A DNA stretch of 64,000 nucleotides from NCBI GenBank assembly GCA_945902805.1, contig CAMDMZ010000011.1, positions 1 through 64,000 on the forward strand. The letters run 5' to 3'. The notes beneath the pieces were generated by a model. It had not been told where the DNA came from. It made no database searches and was given only the letters and a program-made list of their open reading frames with translations. Shown piece by piece: positions 51,873 through 60,195 of this stretch. Position numbers and translations under genes: made by a program. Each line of letters begins with the position of its first letter. The first letter of the stretch is position 1. This DNA comes from Propionivibrio dicarboxylicus. GTDB lineage: Bacteria > Pseudomonadota > Gammaproteobacteria > Burkholderiales > Rhodocyclaceae.

Positions 51873-52726
51873 ACAAACGGTTTGCGATCCTGAGGGTTGT
51901 CACGGCCGCATGGATATCCCTCGTTGTGCTTCTGGCTGGCTGTGGCAAACCAGGCACTCCGGAACAACAGGCACAAGAGGACATGGACAGCAAGAGTCAT
52001 CTGCGTGCCAGCTATGATCCAATCCACTTCAAGCCGGCCATTCTGAGCGCCAGCAACGAGCAGTGTCTCGCCTGCCATCGTGAAGCACTCGAAGACCGTG
52101 TCCGGCCCGCGTCGCCGGCCGGCGTCAAGGCCGTGGATACACGGGCCTGGTACCAGCAGGTCTCCACCTATCAGGGGGAGCAGGACACCTTCCATCGTCG
52201 TCATCTTGCAACGCCAATGGCCAAGGAGTTGATGAGCCTACAGTGCAATACCTGTCACGAAGGCCACGACCCGCGCGAAGAGGCACCTGGCAGTTCGGCA
52301 ACTGGAGCGGCGCAGGACGATCGTGGCTTCACACTGCGCAAGCAGGTAAATCCGGAAACCACCTGCCTTAAGTGTCATGGCCAGTTTCCAGGCTGGGAAC
52401 TGATGCGCTTGCCCGGCACATGGGACGAGGTCAAACACTTCTTCAAGAACGATTGCCTGGCGTGCCACGTTTCGACACGCACGCAGCGGCATCTAGTCAA
52501 CTACCTGAAAGCCGATGCCATCGAAGTGGCAGCAATGAAGGCGATGGAGTCCGGTAACAGCGCAGACGTCTGCATGGGCTGCCATGGTGGCCGAGCCTGG
52601 TATCGCATTCCCTACCCGTATGCCCGCAATCCCTGGCCCGAAATGCCGGAAGGTACGCCCGACTGGGCCAAGGACCGGCCGACGCATTCCGATCCGCGAT
52701 TCACCAAAACCGAGCCGAAATCATGA
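51869..52726 (+). CDS. Pentahaem c-type cytochrome lipoprotein
   Basis: 285 residues. A lipobox (VVLLAGC) ends the signal peptide. Five CXXCH motifs are seen: CLACH, CNTCH, CLKCH, CLACH and CMGCH. The protein should sit on a membrane, facing the periplasm or, if exported, the cell surface, and pass electrons to or from the molybdoenzyme that follows (ATGA overlap, 52723-52726). The Met-rich and haem genes together suggest an electron circuit outside the inner membrane. Confidence 0.88.
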   Translation: MNKRFAILRVVTAAWISLVVLLAGCGKPGTPEQQAQEDMDSKSHLRASYDPIHFKPAILSASNEQCLACHREALEDRVRPASPAGVKAVDTRAWYQQVSTYQGEQDTFHRRHLATPMAKELMSLQCNTCHEGHDPREEAPGSSATGAAQDDRGFTLRKQVNPETTCLKCHGQFPGWELMRLPGTWDEVKHFFKNDCLACHVSTRTQRHLVNYLKADAIEVAAMKAMESGNSADVCMGCHGGRAWYRIPYPYARNPWPEMPEGTPDWAKDRPTHSDPRFTKTEPKS

Positions 52727-55287
52727 AGAAGCCCGACGTCACCATCCTTAATCCGGCACGCCGCAGCTTTCTGAAGACCACGGCGGCGGGAACAGCGCTG
52801 GCAACTTCCGGCGGCTTGCTCGAGATCGCGCTGGGGCAGAAGGATGCCCAGGCATTCGCCTATGAGCCGTATTACCGCGATGACCAGCTGACGACGGTCG
52901 TTACCTCGTGCGATCACAACTGCGGCTCGCGCCACATGCTGGTGGCGCACAAGAAAGGCAACGTCATCGTGCGCCTTTCGTCGGATGACGGCCGTTACCA
53001 GGCTGGCGGGGAGTTCGGAAAGGACACGGTCGCCGAGCCGCAACTGCGCGCCTGCCTGAGGGGCCGCTCGTATCGCTCGCGCCTGTACTCCCCGGAGCGC
53101 CTGCTGTATCCGATGATGCGCGTCGGCGAGCGCGGCGAGGGAAAGTTCAAGCGCGTTTCCTGGGATGAAGCGCTGGACCATGTCGCGAAGAAGATGGTCG
53201 AGCTGAAGACCAAGTATGGGCCGACCGCCATTCTCGACCAGGCCTATGCCGGCACCAGCTACGGTGTGCTGCACAAATCCGACCAGATCGAGGGTCTGCT
53301 GGCGCGCTTCCTCGGCATGTTCGGCTGCCGTACCAACTCGTGGTCGGTACCGAGCTACCAGGGGACTACCTTCTCGTCCAACATGACCTTCGGCACCATC
53401 CAGGATGGCAACGAAGACGATGCCTTCGCCCACAGCAAGCTGATCATCATGTGGGGCTGGAATCCCGCCTATACCTTCCACGGCGGCAACACCTTCTACT
53501 ACATGCGGATGGCAAAGCAGAACGGCTGCAAGTTCGTCGTCATCGATCCGCAATACACCGACTCCGCCGCCGCCTACGATGCATGGTGGATACCGATCAA
53601 GCCGAATACCGATGCCGCCATGCTGGCCGGCATGGCACATTACATCTTCCAGAACAATCTCCAAGACCAGGCCTTCATTGACAAGTTCGTCCAGGGCATG
53701 GATGCCGGCACCATGCCGGACTGGGCGAAGGGGCAGGAAAGCTTCAAGGACTACATCATGGGCGTGCGCGACAAGACGCCCAAGACCCCGGAGTGGGCGG
53801 CAAAGATCTGCGGCGTGCCGGCGGCTGACATCAAGAAGCTGGCCGACATGTATGCGCGCACCAAGCCGGCCGCCCTGAAAGCCTCCTGGGGTCCGGGGCG
53901 CGCCGCGTTCGGCGAACAGTACAACCGCATGGCAGCCGCCGTGCAGGCGATGACCGGCAACATCGGCATCCTCGGTGGTTGCGCCGAAGGCGTCGGCAAG
54001 GGCTGGCATGCGGAGTCCGTCGCCTATCCCTATGACGACAACGCCAATCTGTGGTGGGCTTCGATCAAGTCGGACCGCTGGGCGCACTGCGTGTTGAACT
54101 ACCCGAACGTCAAGCGCGAGGAAATCGGCTGCTGGCCTCGCGAAGACGAACTCGACGGCAAGATTCCGAATATCAAAGCCATCTTCTGGCACGGTTCAGA
54201 CTGGTTCAACCAGCTGACCAACATCAACAAGGAAATCGAGGCCATCAAGAAGCTGGAGCTGGTGGTCTGTTCGGATTCGACGATCACGCCGTCCGGCTTG
54301 TGGGCCGATGTGCTGTTGCCCATTGCGACTCACTTTGAACGCCATGACGTCGGTCTGCCCTGGTACAAGGGCCACTACTACATCCACCGGCCGAAAGTGA
54401 TCGAGCCGATGGGCGAATCCCGGACCGATTTTCAGGTCTATACGGAACTGGCCTACCGGCTGGAAAAGCTTGATCCGACCCTCAAGGATTTCGGTAAGCG
54501 CTACAACCCGCGTGCCGACCGCAGCTACTTCCAGAACCCCGACGCAACGGACGAAGCCTATCTGGTCGAGTGGTGGAAAAAGGTACAGCACCATCAGGGC
54601 GTCACCATGTCCTGGGAGGAGTTCAAGCGGCGCGGGGTATATAAATTTACCTTTGACAAGCCGCATGTTGCCTTCCGTGAGCAGATTGAAAATGGCGTGC
54701 CATTCGATACATCGTCGGGGCGGATAGAGATTTTTTCCACCACACTGGCCAAGGTTACTGACTGGACCAAGACCCAGTGGGGCTATCCGATTCCCGCGAT
54801 CCCAAAATGGATCGAGCCCTTCGAATGGATGGGCCATCCAAAGATCAAGGAATATCCATTCCACATGATCACGCCGCATCCGCGGCACCGCACCCATTCG
54901 ATCTTCCACAACATCCCATGGCTGCGCGAAACCTTCCAGCAAGAGATCACGATCAATGCCAGCGATGCGCGGCGCCTGAGTCTGGTGACTGGCGATATGG
55001 TGGAAGTCTGGAATGCGCGCGGCAGAATCGTGGTGCCGGTCTATGTCACCGAACGTTGCATGCCCGGCGTGGTTATCGTTTATGAAGGGTCATGGATGGA
55101 TCTCGACAAGCAGGGTGTCGATCGCTCCGGAAATCCGGACTTCCTGACGGCGGACGAACCCAGCCCGGCCGGCGCCTTTGCGTACAACACCATCCTGGTC
55201 AACCTGAAGAAGACAACCATGGCCCATCGGCCGGGTTGGGATAGCGTGGCGACATCGCGTTCCTTCATCTTCCGGCGCGACGCGTGA
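52723..55287 (+). CDS. DmsA-like periplasmic molybdopterin oxidoreductase, catalytic subunit
   Basis: 854 residues. The Tat signal has RRSFLK (13-18). It is closest by eye to E. coli DmsA: RACLRGRSYRSR, LLYPMMRVGERGEGKF, VVIDPQYTDSAA, WIPIKPNTDAA, VRDKTPKTPEWAAKICGVPA and a C-terminal GDMVEVWNARG...MPGVV. It should bind bis-MGD and one [4Fe-4S]. The cluster ligands read Cys63, Cys67, His71, Cys111, where DmsA has Cys in the third place. The Mo-ligand residue could not be placed surely. Candidate substrates are S- or N-oxides, for example methionine sulfoxide; others such as selenate or chlorate cannot be excluded. Confidence 0.88.
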   Translation: MKKPDVTILNPARRSFLKTTAAGTALATSGGLLEIALGQKDAQAFAYEPYYRDDQLTTVVTSCDHNCGSRHMLVAHKKGNVIVRLSSDDGRYQAGGEFGKDTVAEPQLRACLRGRSYRSRLYSPERLLYPMMRVGERGEGKFKRVSWDEALDHVAKKMVELKTKYGPTAILDQAYAGTSYGVLHKSDQIEGLLARFLGMFGCRTNSWSVPSYQGTTFSSNMTFGTIQDGNEDDAFAHSKLIIMWGWNPAYTFHGGNTFYYMRMAKQNGCKFVVIDPQYTDSAAAYDAWWIPIKPNTDAAMLAGMAHYIFQNNLQDQAFIDKFVQGMDAGTMPDWAKGQESFKDYIMGVRDKTPKTPEWAAKICGVPAADIKKLADMYARTKPAALKASWGPGRAAFGEQYNRMAAAVQAMTGNIGILGGCAEGVGKGWHAESVAYPYDDNANLWWASIKSDRWAHCVLNYPNVKREEIGCWPREDELDGKIPNIKAIFWHGSDWFNQLTNINKEIEAIKKLELVVCSDSTITPSGLWADVLLPIATHFERHDVGLPWYKGHYYIHRPKVIEPMGESRTDFQVYTELAYRLEKLDPTLKDFGKRYNPRADRSYFQNPDATDEAYLVEWWKKVQHHQGVTMSWEEFKRRGVYKFTFDKPHVAFREQIENGVPFDTSSGRIEIFSTTLAKVTDWTKTQWGYPIPAIPKWIEPFEWMGHPKIKEYPFHMITPHPRHRTHSIFHNIPWLRETFQQEITINASDARRLSLVTGDMVEVWNARGRIVVPVYVTERCMPGVVIVYEGSWMDLDKQGVDRSGNPDFLTADEPSPAGAFAYNTILVNLKKTTMAHRPGWDSVATSRSFIFRRDA

Positions 55288-55297
55288 GGAGCCGACC

Positions 55298-55963
55298 ATG
55301 ACCAACAAGCTCGACATGAAGAAAGTCAAGGTCGCCCTGGAACGCAAGGTGGCCCAGACCTACGAACCCCTCAAGCCAGCCATGCAGTTTGGCTTCGTGC
55401 ATCACAACGTAGACTGCATCGGTTGCCGCGCCTGCGAGATCGCCTGCAAGGACAAGAACGGTCTGCCGCCAGGCCCGCGCTTCCGTCGCGTGATGTACGT
55501 CGAAGGAGGAACCTATCCGGAGGTGTTTGCCTACAAGGTCAACATGTCCTGCAACCACTGCGCCGAGCCTGCCTGCCTGCCCACCTGCCCGACCGGGGCG
55601 ATCTGGAAGCGGGCCAAGGACGGCATCGTGGATATCGATTCCACCTTGTGTATTGGTTGCCGCAAATGCGAGGCGGCATGTCCTTATGGCGCGCCGCAGT
55701 GGAATCCGAAAGAGCAGATCATTCAAAAGTGCAACCTGTGCGTCGATGAGATCGACGCTGGTCGCAAGCCGTATTGCGTGATGGCCTGCATGATGCGTGT
55801 GCTGGATATTGGGCCGATAGACAAAATTTGGGCAGGCAAGCACAAGACCACGGCGGTAGGTCCGCATGACGAAACCGTGCGCCAGGTGAAGAACATGGCG
55901 AATCCCGAGCTAACCATGCCGTCGATTGCCTTTGTTCCGCATCGCAAGGGCAAGATCAAATGA
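55298..55963 (+). CDS. DmsB-like ferredoxin subunit (four [4Fe-4S])
   Basis: 221 residues. Four Cys groups are seen: CIGCRACEIAC, CNHCAEPACLPTC, CIGCRKCEAAC and CNLCVDEIDAG...CVMAC, matching the 16-Cys DmsB/NrfC layout. It lacks its own signal peptide, so it should travel with the Tat-exported catalytic subunit. It moves electrons from the membrane or cytochromes to the molybdoenzyme. Starts 10 bp after the catalytic gene and overlaps the chaperone gene by ATGA. Confidence 0.92.
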   Translation: MTNKLDMKKVKVALERKVAQTYEPLKPAMQFGFVHHNVDCIGCRACEIACKDKNGLPPGPRFRRVMYVEGGTYPEVFAYKVNMSCNHCAEPACLPTCPTGAIWKRAKDGIVDIDSTLCIGCRKCEAACPYGAPQWNPKEQIIQKCNLCVDEIDAGRKPYCVMACMMRVLDIGPIDKIWAGKHKTTAVGPHDETVRQVKNMANPELTMPSIAFVPHRKGKIK

Positions 55964-56736
55964 TGCCGAGTGCGGAAGTCGCGCTGGCGTGGTCGGAGGA
56001 TCTGGTCACCCTTGCTCTGCTACAGGATCGGGAGTTGACGCCGGCTGTGCTGGCGGAATTGAAACTCATTGGTTTTCCAGACAATCTCAGCATGCTGCCG
56101 AAGGATGAGCGGCAACTCCAGGTTTTCGAGGGGATGCGGCAACTTGTTGCGGATCTTCCAGAAGCGCCGGACATGGCGTTCATGGATGATCTGGCAGCCG
56201 ATTTCGCCGCCATCTATCTGACCGGTGCTCTCGATGTCTCACCATCCGAATCGTTCTGGCTTTCTGATGAGCGTCTGGTTTGCCAGGAGCCCATGTTCGA
56301 CATGCGCAAGCTGTATGCGGCCGACGGTCTGGCCGTTCCCGACTGGCGCATGCGTCCAGACGATCATCTGGTTTTCCAGCTTCAGTTCGTGGCCAGGCGA
56401 CTGGAGCGGCTCGGTACCAAAAGCCTGGTTGACAATGGCCTGACGATCGATAACCAGTGGCGGTCGCTGGCGATGCTGCTCGATCATCACTTGCTGCGTT
56501 GGCTACCAGATTTCGCCAGCCGCGTTTCCGCACGGTGCGACACAGGGCTCTACGCCGCACTGGTCTTGTTGACCGAAGCCTGGTGCGAGCAGTTGCGCGA
56601 CCTGGTTGCGTTGCATCTGGGCGAACTGCGGCCAAGCAAAGAGGAAATCGAGGCCATCCTGCGGTCGCATCCCGCAGACGAGGTGAAGGCGGAGCCCATC
56701 CGATTCATGCCTGGTATCGGCGGACCCAGCTGGTAA
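55960..56736 (+). CDS. TorD/DmsD-family Tat-linked chaperone
   Basis: 258 residues, all helical. The TorD-family pattern FAAIYLTG...VSPSESFWLSDERLVCQEPMFDMRKLY is visible, with a D-x-x-x-x-E/D type helix near DDHLVFQLQFVARRL. Such proteins hold the Tat signal of the catalytic subunit until the cofactor is inserted. It lies between the DmsB-like gene and a second Fe-S gene; this placement supports a dedicated role for the enzyme at 52.7 kb. Confidence 0.88.
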   Translation: MMPSAEVALAWSEDLVTLALLQDRELTPAVLAELKLIGFPDNLSMLPKDERQLQVFEGMRQLVADLPEAPDMAFMDDLAADFAAIYLTGALDVSPSESFWLSDERLVCQEPMFDMRKLYAADGLAVPDWRMRPDDHLVFQLQFVARRLERLGTKSLVDNGLTIDNQWRSLAMLLDHHLLRWLPDFASRVSARCDTGLYAALVLLTEAWCEQLRDLVALHLGELRPSKEEIEAILRSHPADEVKAEPIRFMPGIGGPSW

Positions 56737-56815
56737 GGGCTATATCAATGATCCCGCTTCAATTCTCAATTTCATTTGAATGGCCGCTCCCGGTCAGGCA
56801 CGGAGAAAGCACGTG

Positions 56816-57883
56816 ATGAGCAAAGATATGAGTTGTAACCCTGAGGGAGGATGTGCCTGCTCAGGGAAGAAAGCGGAGGCAGCCCCGGTCGAAAGCGTCA
56901 GTTCCCGGCGCAATTTTCTGAAGAGCGCGAGCATGTTGAGTGTCAACTCTTTGCTCGGTACTGCGGCCTTGATGACCATGTCCGACGATGCGCGGGCAAA
57001 CACGGAATGGGCGGAATGGTTTCAGGGCAACTACCGGTTGATGAGCGATGAGGAGAAGGCTCTGGCAAGAGGGCGGCTCGAACGTCGCTATTCCCGCGAG
57101 TATGCCAAGACCGTGATCGTCGACGGCACGCCGGCGCAGGAAGGCGTTCTCATGGGCTATGCCTTGAACATCAAGAAGTGCATCGGTTGTCGTCGCTGTG
57201 CAAAGGCCTGCGTGGAGGAGAACAATCAGTCGCGGGGCAAAGATCAGGATATGGAGTGGATTCGCGTTCTCAAGATGGAGAAAGGCGAATTCAGCAAGGA
57301 AAAGATGAATCAGGGTTATCCCGAGGGCCTGGGAATACAGGTGGGCGGCAATGCCTATTCCCCGGCCGGCGTAGTGCTCGAGGGCGAGCATTACTACCAG
57401 GCCGATGCGGTGCCGGAAAAGGATTCGGTCTATATGCCGATCGCCTGCATGCAGTGCGAAAAGCCACCCTGCGTGAAAGTCTGCCCGGTGCGCACCACCT
57501 ACCGCGAGGCCGATGGTCCGGTCGTCATCGACTACAACTGGTGCATTGGTTGCCGCATGTGCATGTCGGCATGCCCCTACTGGGCGCGTCGCTTCAATTG
57601 GAGCGACCCTAACCTGCCCAAGGAAGCCATGAATCCAGTCACCCATTACCTTGGCAACCGGCCGCGTATGAAGGGCGTGGTCGAAAAGTGTACGTTCTGC
57701 ATCCAGCGTACACGCAAGGGGCGCTATCCGGCTTGCGTTGAAGTATGCCCGGTGGGCGCCCGAAAGTTTGGCAATCTGCTCGATCCCGAAAGCGAAGTCA
57801 GCCGGATCATCGCGCGCAAGCATGTGTTTCGCCTGAAGGCGGAACAAAACACCTTTCCGAAGTTTTTCTATTTCATGGATTGA
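56816..57883 (+). CDS. Tat-exported DsrO/HybA-like multi-[4Fe-4S] protein
   Basis: 355 residues from the ATG before SKDMSC. A twin-arginine motif SRRNFLKSA (about 31-39) shows separate Tat export. Cys groups CIGCRRCAKAC, CMQCEKPPCVKVC, CIGCRMCMSAC and CTFCIQRTRKG...CVEVC hold four [4Fe-4S]. It pairs with the NrfD-type gene that follows, as DsrO-DsrP or QrcC-QrcD do. The cluster therefore has two Fe-S subunits; one probably belongs to the catalytic subunit and the other to the membrane module. An added Cys-rich start (CNPEGGCACSG) precedes the Tat motif. Confidence 0.88.
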   Translation: MSKDMSCNPEGGCACSGKKAEAAPVESVSSRRNFLKSASMLSVNSLLGTAALMTMSDDARANTEWAEWFQGNYRLMSDEEKALARGRLERRYSREYAKTVIVDGTPAQEGVLMGYALNIKKCIGCRRCAKACVEENNQSRGKDQDMEWIRVLKMEKGEFSKEKMNQGYPEGLGIQVGGNAYSPAGVVLEGEHYYQADAVPEKDSVYMPIACMQCEKPPCVKVCPVRTTYREADGPVVIDYNWCIGCRMCMSACPYWARRFNWSDPNLPKEAMNPVTHYLGNRPRMKGVVEKCTFCIQRTRKGRYPACVEVCPVGARKFGNLLDPESEVSRIIARKHVFRLKAEQNTFPKFFYFMD

Positions 57884-57894
57884 GACGCGAGAAC

Positions 57895-59163
57895 ATGGAC
57901 AAGCTGAAGCGGTTCGTCGTCGATTACGTGACTTACGTGGTGAAAGGCAGCCCGGCGTTCTATGCCTGGATCGCCTTCCTGTGCCTGCTCATTCTGGGCT
58001 TGTTGTACGGTACCTACCTGCATGCTGCCGACGGTTTGGGTTATACCGGTCTCACCAATCAGGTACATGACGGTTTGTACCTGGCAAATTTCGTCTTTCT
58101 GGTCGGTATTGCGGCCGGAGCAGTGACCATCGTTTTCCCCGCCTACGTGTATCACCATAAGGCACTTCACGCGGTAGCGGTGCTGGGCGAGATGCTGGCC
58201 ATATCGGCGGTGCTGATGTGCATGCTGTTCATCGTCTCTCACATGGGACGGCCCGATCGTCTGTGGCACATGCTGCCGATCATCGGAATCTACAACATTC
58301 CCCATTCGATGCTGGCCTGGGACACCCTGGTGCTTCTGGGCTATCTATTCCTCAATTTTGTCGGTGGCTTCTACTATCTTTACAGGAAATACACCGGCCA
58401 GCCGTTGAATAACAAGTTCTACCTGCCGCTGATTTATGTCTCGATTGTCTGGGCACTAAGTATCCATACAGTGACGGCATTTCTCCTCAACACCATGCCA
58501 TCGCGGCCGATGTGGCACCACAGCATGATGCCGATCCGCTTCATCTCGACGGCCTTTGCGGCGGGACCCTCGATGATCATCCTGATATTTCTGATCGTGC
58601 GTTCGAGGACCAAGCTCTGGATCGAGAATGCCGCCATCGATCAGTTGGCGACGATCATCACATATTGTCTTGGCCTGGCGCTCTTCCTCACCCTGTCTGA
58701 AGTCGTTACCGAACTGTATGCCAATACGGAGCACGCTCTGGGGCTCAACTACCTGATGTTTGGCCTGCACGGCTTTACCGATCTGGTACCTTGGTTCTGG
58801 GGCTCGCTGATCGCCAGTATTGCCGCTTTCATGATCCTGCTGACGCCGTATTGGCGCAGCAATTATCGTTTGCTGGCGCTGGCCTGCATCCTGGCTTTCT
58901 GTGGGATATGGGTGGAAAAGGGCATGGGCCTGCTGGTCCCCGGTTTCATACCGACGCCAATCGGCGAATTCACCCAGTACTTGCCGACCACGCTTGAAAT
59001 TTTCGTCACTCTCGGTAACTGGGCAGTGGGCCTTTTGGTGCTGACGGTGTTGCTAAAAGGTGCCATCGGCATCCAGCTGGGCGATATCGGCTATGCCCCG
59101 CCCACCCAAGGCAAGGTTCCCGTCGGAACTACCGGCATGGCCACTGCAGCCGAGCTGACATAA
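57895..59163 (+). CDS. NrfD/PsrC/DsrP-type quinol-interacting membrane subunit
   Basis: 422 residues with about ten membrane helices (GSPAFYAWIAFLCLLILGLL, FVFLVGIAAGAVTIVFPAYV and others). The family pattern MGRPDRLWHMLP is present. It should exchange electrons between the quinone pool and the Fe-S protein before it, 11 bp upstream. There is no haem b ligand pattern of the DmsC or NarI kind that I can identify. The ATG at 57895 is chosen because it directly precedes DKLKRFVVDY; the frame runs 50 codons farther within the previous gene. Confidence 0.9.
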   Translation: MDKLKRFVVDYVTYVVKGSPAFYAWIAFLCLLILGLLYGTYLHAADGLGYTGLTNQVHDGLYLANFVFLVGIAAGAVTIVFPAYVYHHKALHAVAVLGEMLAISAVLMCMLFIVSHMGRPDRLWHMLPIIGIYNIPHSMLAWDTLVLLGYLFLNFVGGFYYLYRKYTGQPLNNKFYLPLIYVSIVWALSIHTVTAFLLNTMPSRPMWHHSMMPIRFISTAFAAGPSMIILIFLIVRSRTKLWIENAAIDQLATIITYCLGLALFLTLSEVVTELYANTEHALGLNYLMFGLHGFTDLVPWFWGSLIASIAAFMILLTPYWRSNYRLLALACILAFCGIWVEKGMGLLVPGFIPTPIGEFTQYLPTTLEIFVTLGNWAVGLLVLTVLLKGAIGIQLGDIGYAPPTQGKVPVGTTGMATAAELT

Positions 59164-59173
59164 AGGAGTCGTC

Positions 59174-59950
59174 ATGAAAAACAATGTTTTCCTGCCGACA
59201 TTCTTTTTGCTTTGGTGTGCCGGCTGGACCAGTGCGCTGGCCGATGAGGTCAAGTGTTTCGAAAGTCGCAAGGGTGCGTCGGAGGTGACCCAGCGGATGA
59301 TCGGGGAAAACCTGCCCAACGTGAAATGCTCCCCCAAGACGGGTGCCGTACTGTGGTGGGGCGATCCCTTCGACGGTACCGTCCCCATGGGCGACATGCC
59401 TATTGCCGATGCCGATTACACGCGCGGCAAGGCCTTAGTCAAGCCACGTTCGGACAAGGTTGGCCTGCTGCCGTTGTGCGGCAACACCTGCCATACCGGG
59501 GTGCTGCCGAGTGGCTTCCCGCAAAACAAGGATAGCCGGCAGCTCATCATGATGCATCAGGCCATCGTACTTGATGCCACCAAATTGCCGCATGGCCGCA
59601 GTGCTATCTGGTGCCTTGACTGTCATCATCCCAAGGAACGCAACAAGCTGGTTGATCATCGTGACAATCCGATCAGTTTCGACCAGCCGCAGAAGCTGTG
59701 CGGCAAATGCCACGGCGAAGTTTATCGGGACTGGCGAGAAGGAATCCACGGCAAGCGGATTGGTGAATGGGCCAGTACCGGTACCAAGCGCTGGTTTGTC
59801 TGCACGGAGTGCCACAATCCCCACAATGTCCAGCATGGCGAGCGCAACCGGGGAATTGCCCAGCATCAGCCGGAAGTTGCGCCCGCGTTACCGAAGGGCA
59901 TGAAGACGGCCGACCATGAGCGTCGGCATCATGACTCCGCGCGTCACTGA
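59174..59950 (+). CDS. Periplasmic tetrahaem-like cytochrome c with one CX3CH site
   Basis: 258 residues with a signal peptide (FFLLWCAGWTSALA). Three normal haem sites are seen (CLDCH, CGKCH, CTECH) plus CGNTCH, which has three residues between the cysteines. Two more cysteines near the N-terminus (VKCFES, VKCSPK) could form a disulfide. The His-rich tail (ERRHHDSARH) is exposed. It should link the NrfD module to the enzyme or to the pentahaem lipoprotein. GGAG is 8 bp before its start, and it closes the operon. Confidence 0.82.
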   Translation: MKNNVFLPTFFLLWCAGWTSALADEVKCFESRKGASEVTQRMIGENLPNVKCSPKTGAVLWWGDPFDGTVPMGDMPIADADYTRGKALVKPRSDKVGLLPLCGNTCHTGVLPSGFPQNKDSRQLIMMHQAIVLDATKLPHGRSAIWCLDCHHPKERNKLVDHRDNPISFDQPQKLCGKCHGEVYRDWREGIHGKRIGEWASTGTKRWFVCTECHNPHNVQHGERNRGIAQHQPEVAPALPKGMKTADHERRHHDSARH

Positions 59951-60193
59951 GGATGATCCGGGCAACGCAGGTTTCGGGATGGTGCTATCTTCCAACGTCC
60001 GGAGGGTCGATAGCATGGGTCGACCGATTTCCGGTTTCTGTTTCGGTCGCTGGCAAATAACGTGAATCGAAAAACGCAACTACTCAAGAACGCACTGTCG
60101 GCCCAGCTCGAAGCAGCCAGTGTTGGCGACCTGGCGGCGACTGTCGGGGCCATGGGCTTCTGATCCATCATTGATCAAGAAACGTCGTTCTTG
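59951..60193 (+). other. 243-bp gap before the sensor kinase
   Basis: No strong gene is seen. An inverted repeat over the kinase start codon is listed separately. A weak GTG frame of 33 codons (60062-60163) ends before it. Confidence 0.5.
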
Positions 60194-60195
60194 AT
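60174..60195. promoter_or_regulatory. Perfect inverted repeat over the kinase start codon
   Basis: ATCAAGAA-ACGTCG-TTCTTGAT covers 60174-60195 and includes the first bases of the ATG at 60194. It could be an operator, or an RNA hairpin that hides the start; no clear ribosome site is present outside it. Confidence 0.5.

Noticed and set aside
52903-52940. Missing third Cys in the DmsA-like protein as a sequencing error
   Set aside because: The codon is a clean His within conserved flanks (CGSR before, ML after), with no frameshift; a real substitution is more likely.
52612-54192. 526-codon antisense frame across the molybdoenzyme gene
   Set aside because: The plus-strand DmsA-like gene explains the region fully; no start signal or family for the antisense frame.
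60062-60163. 33-codon GTG frame before the sensor kinase
   Set aside because: No ribosome site, no family and no conserved feature; could be chance.
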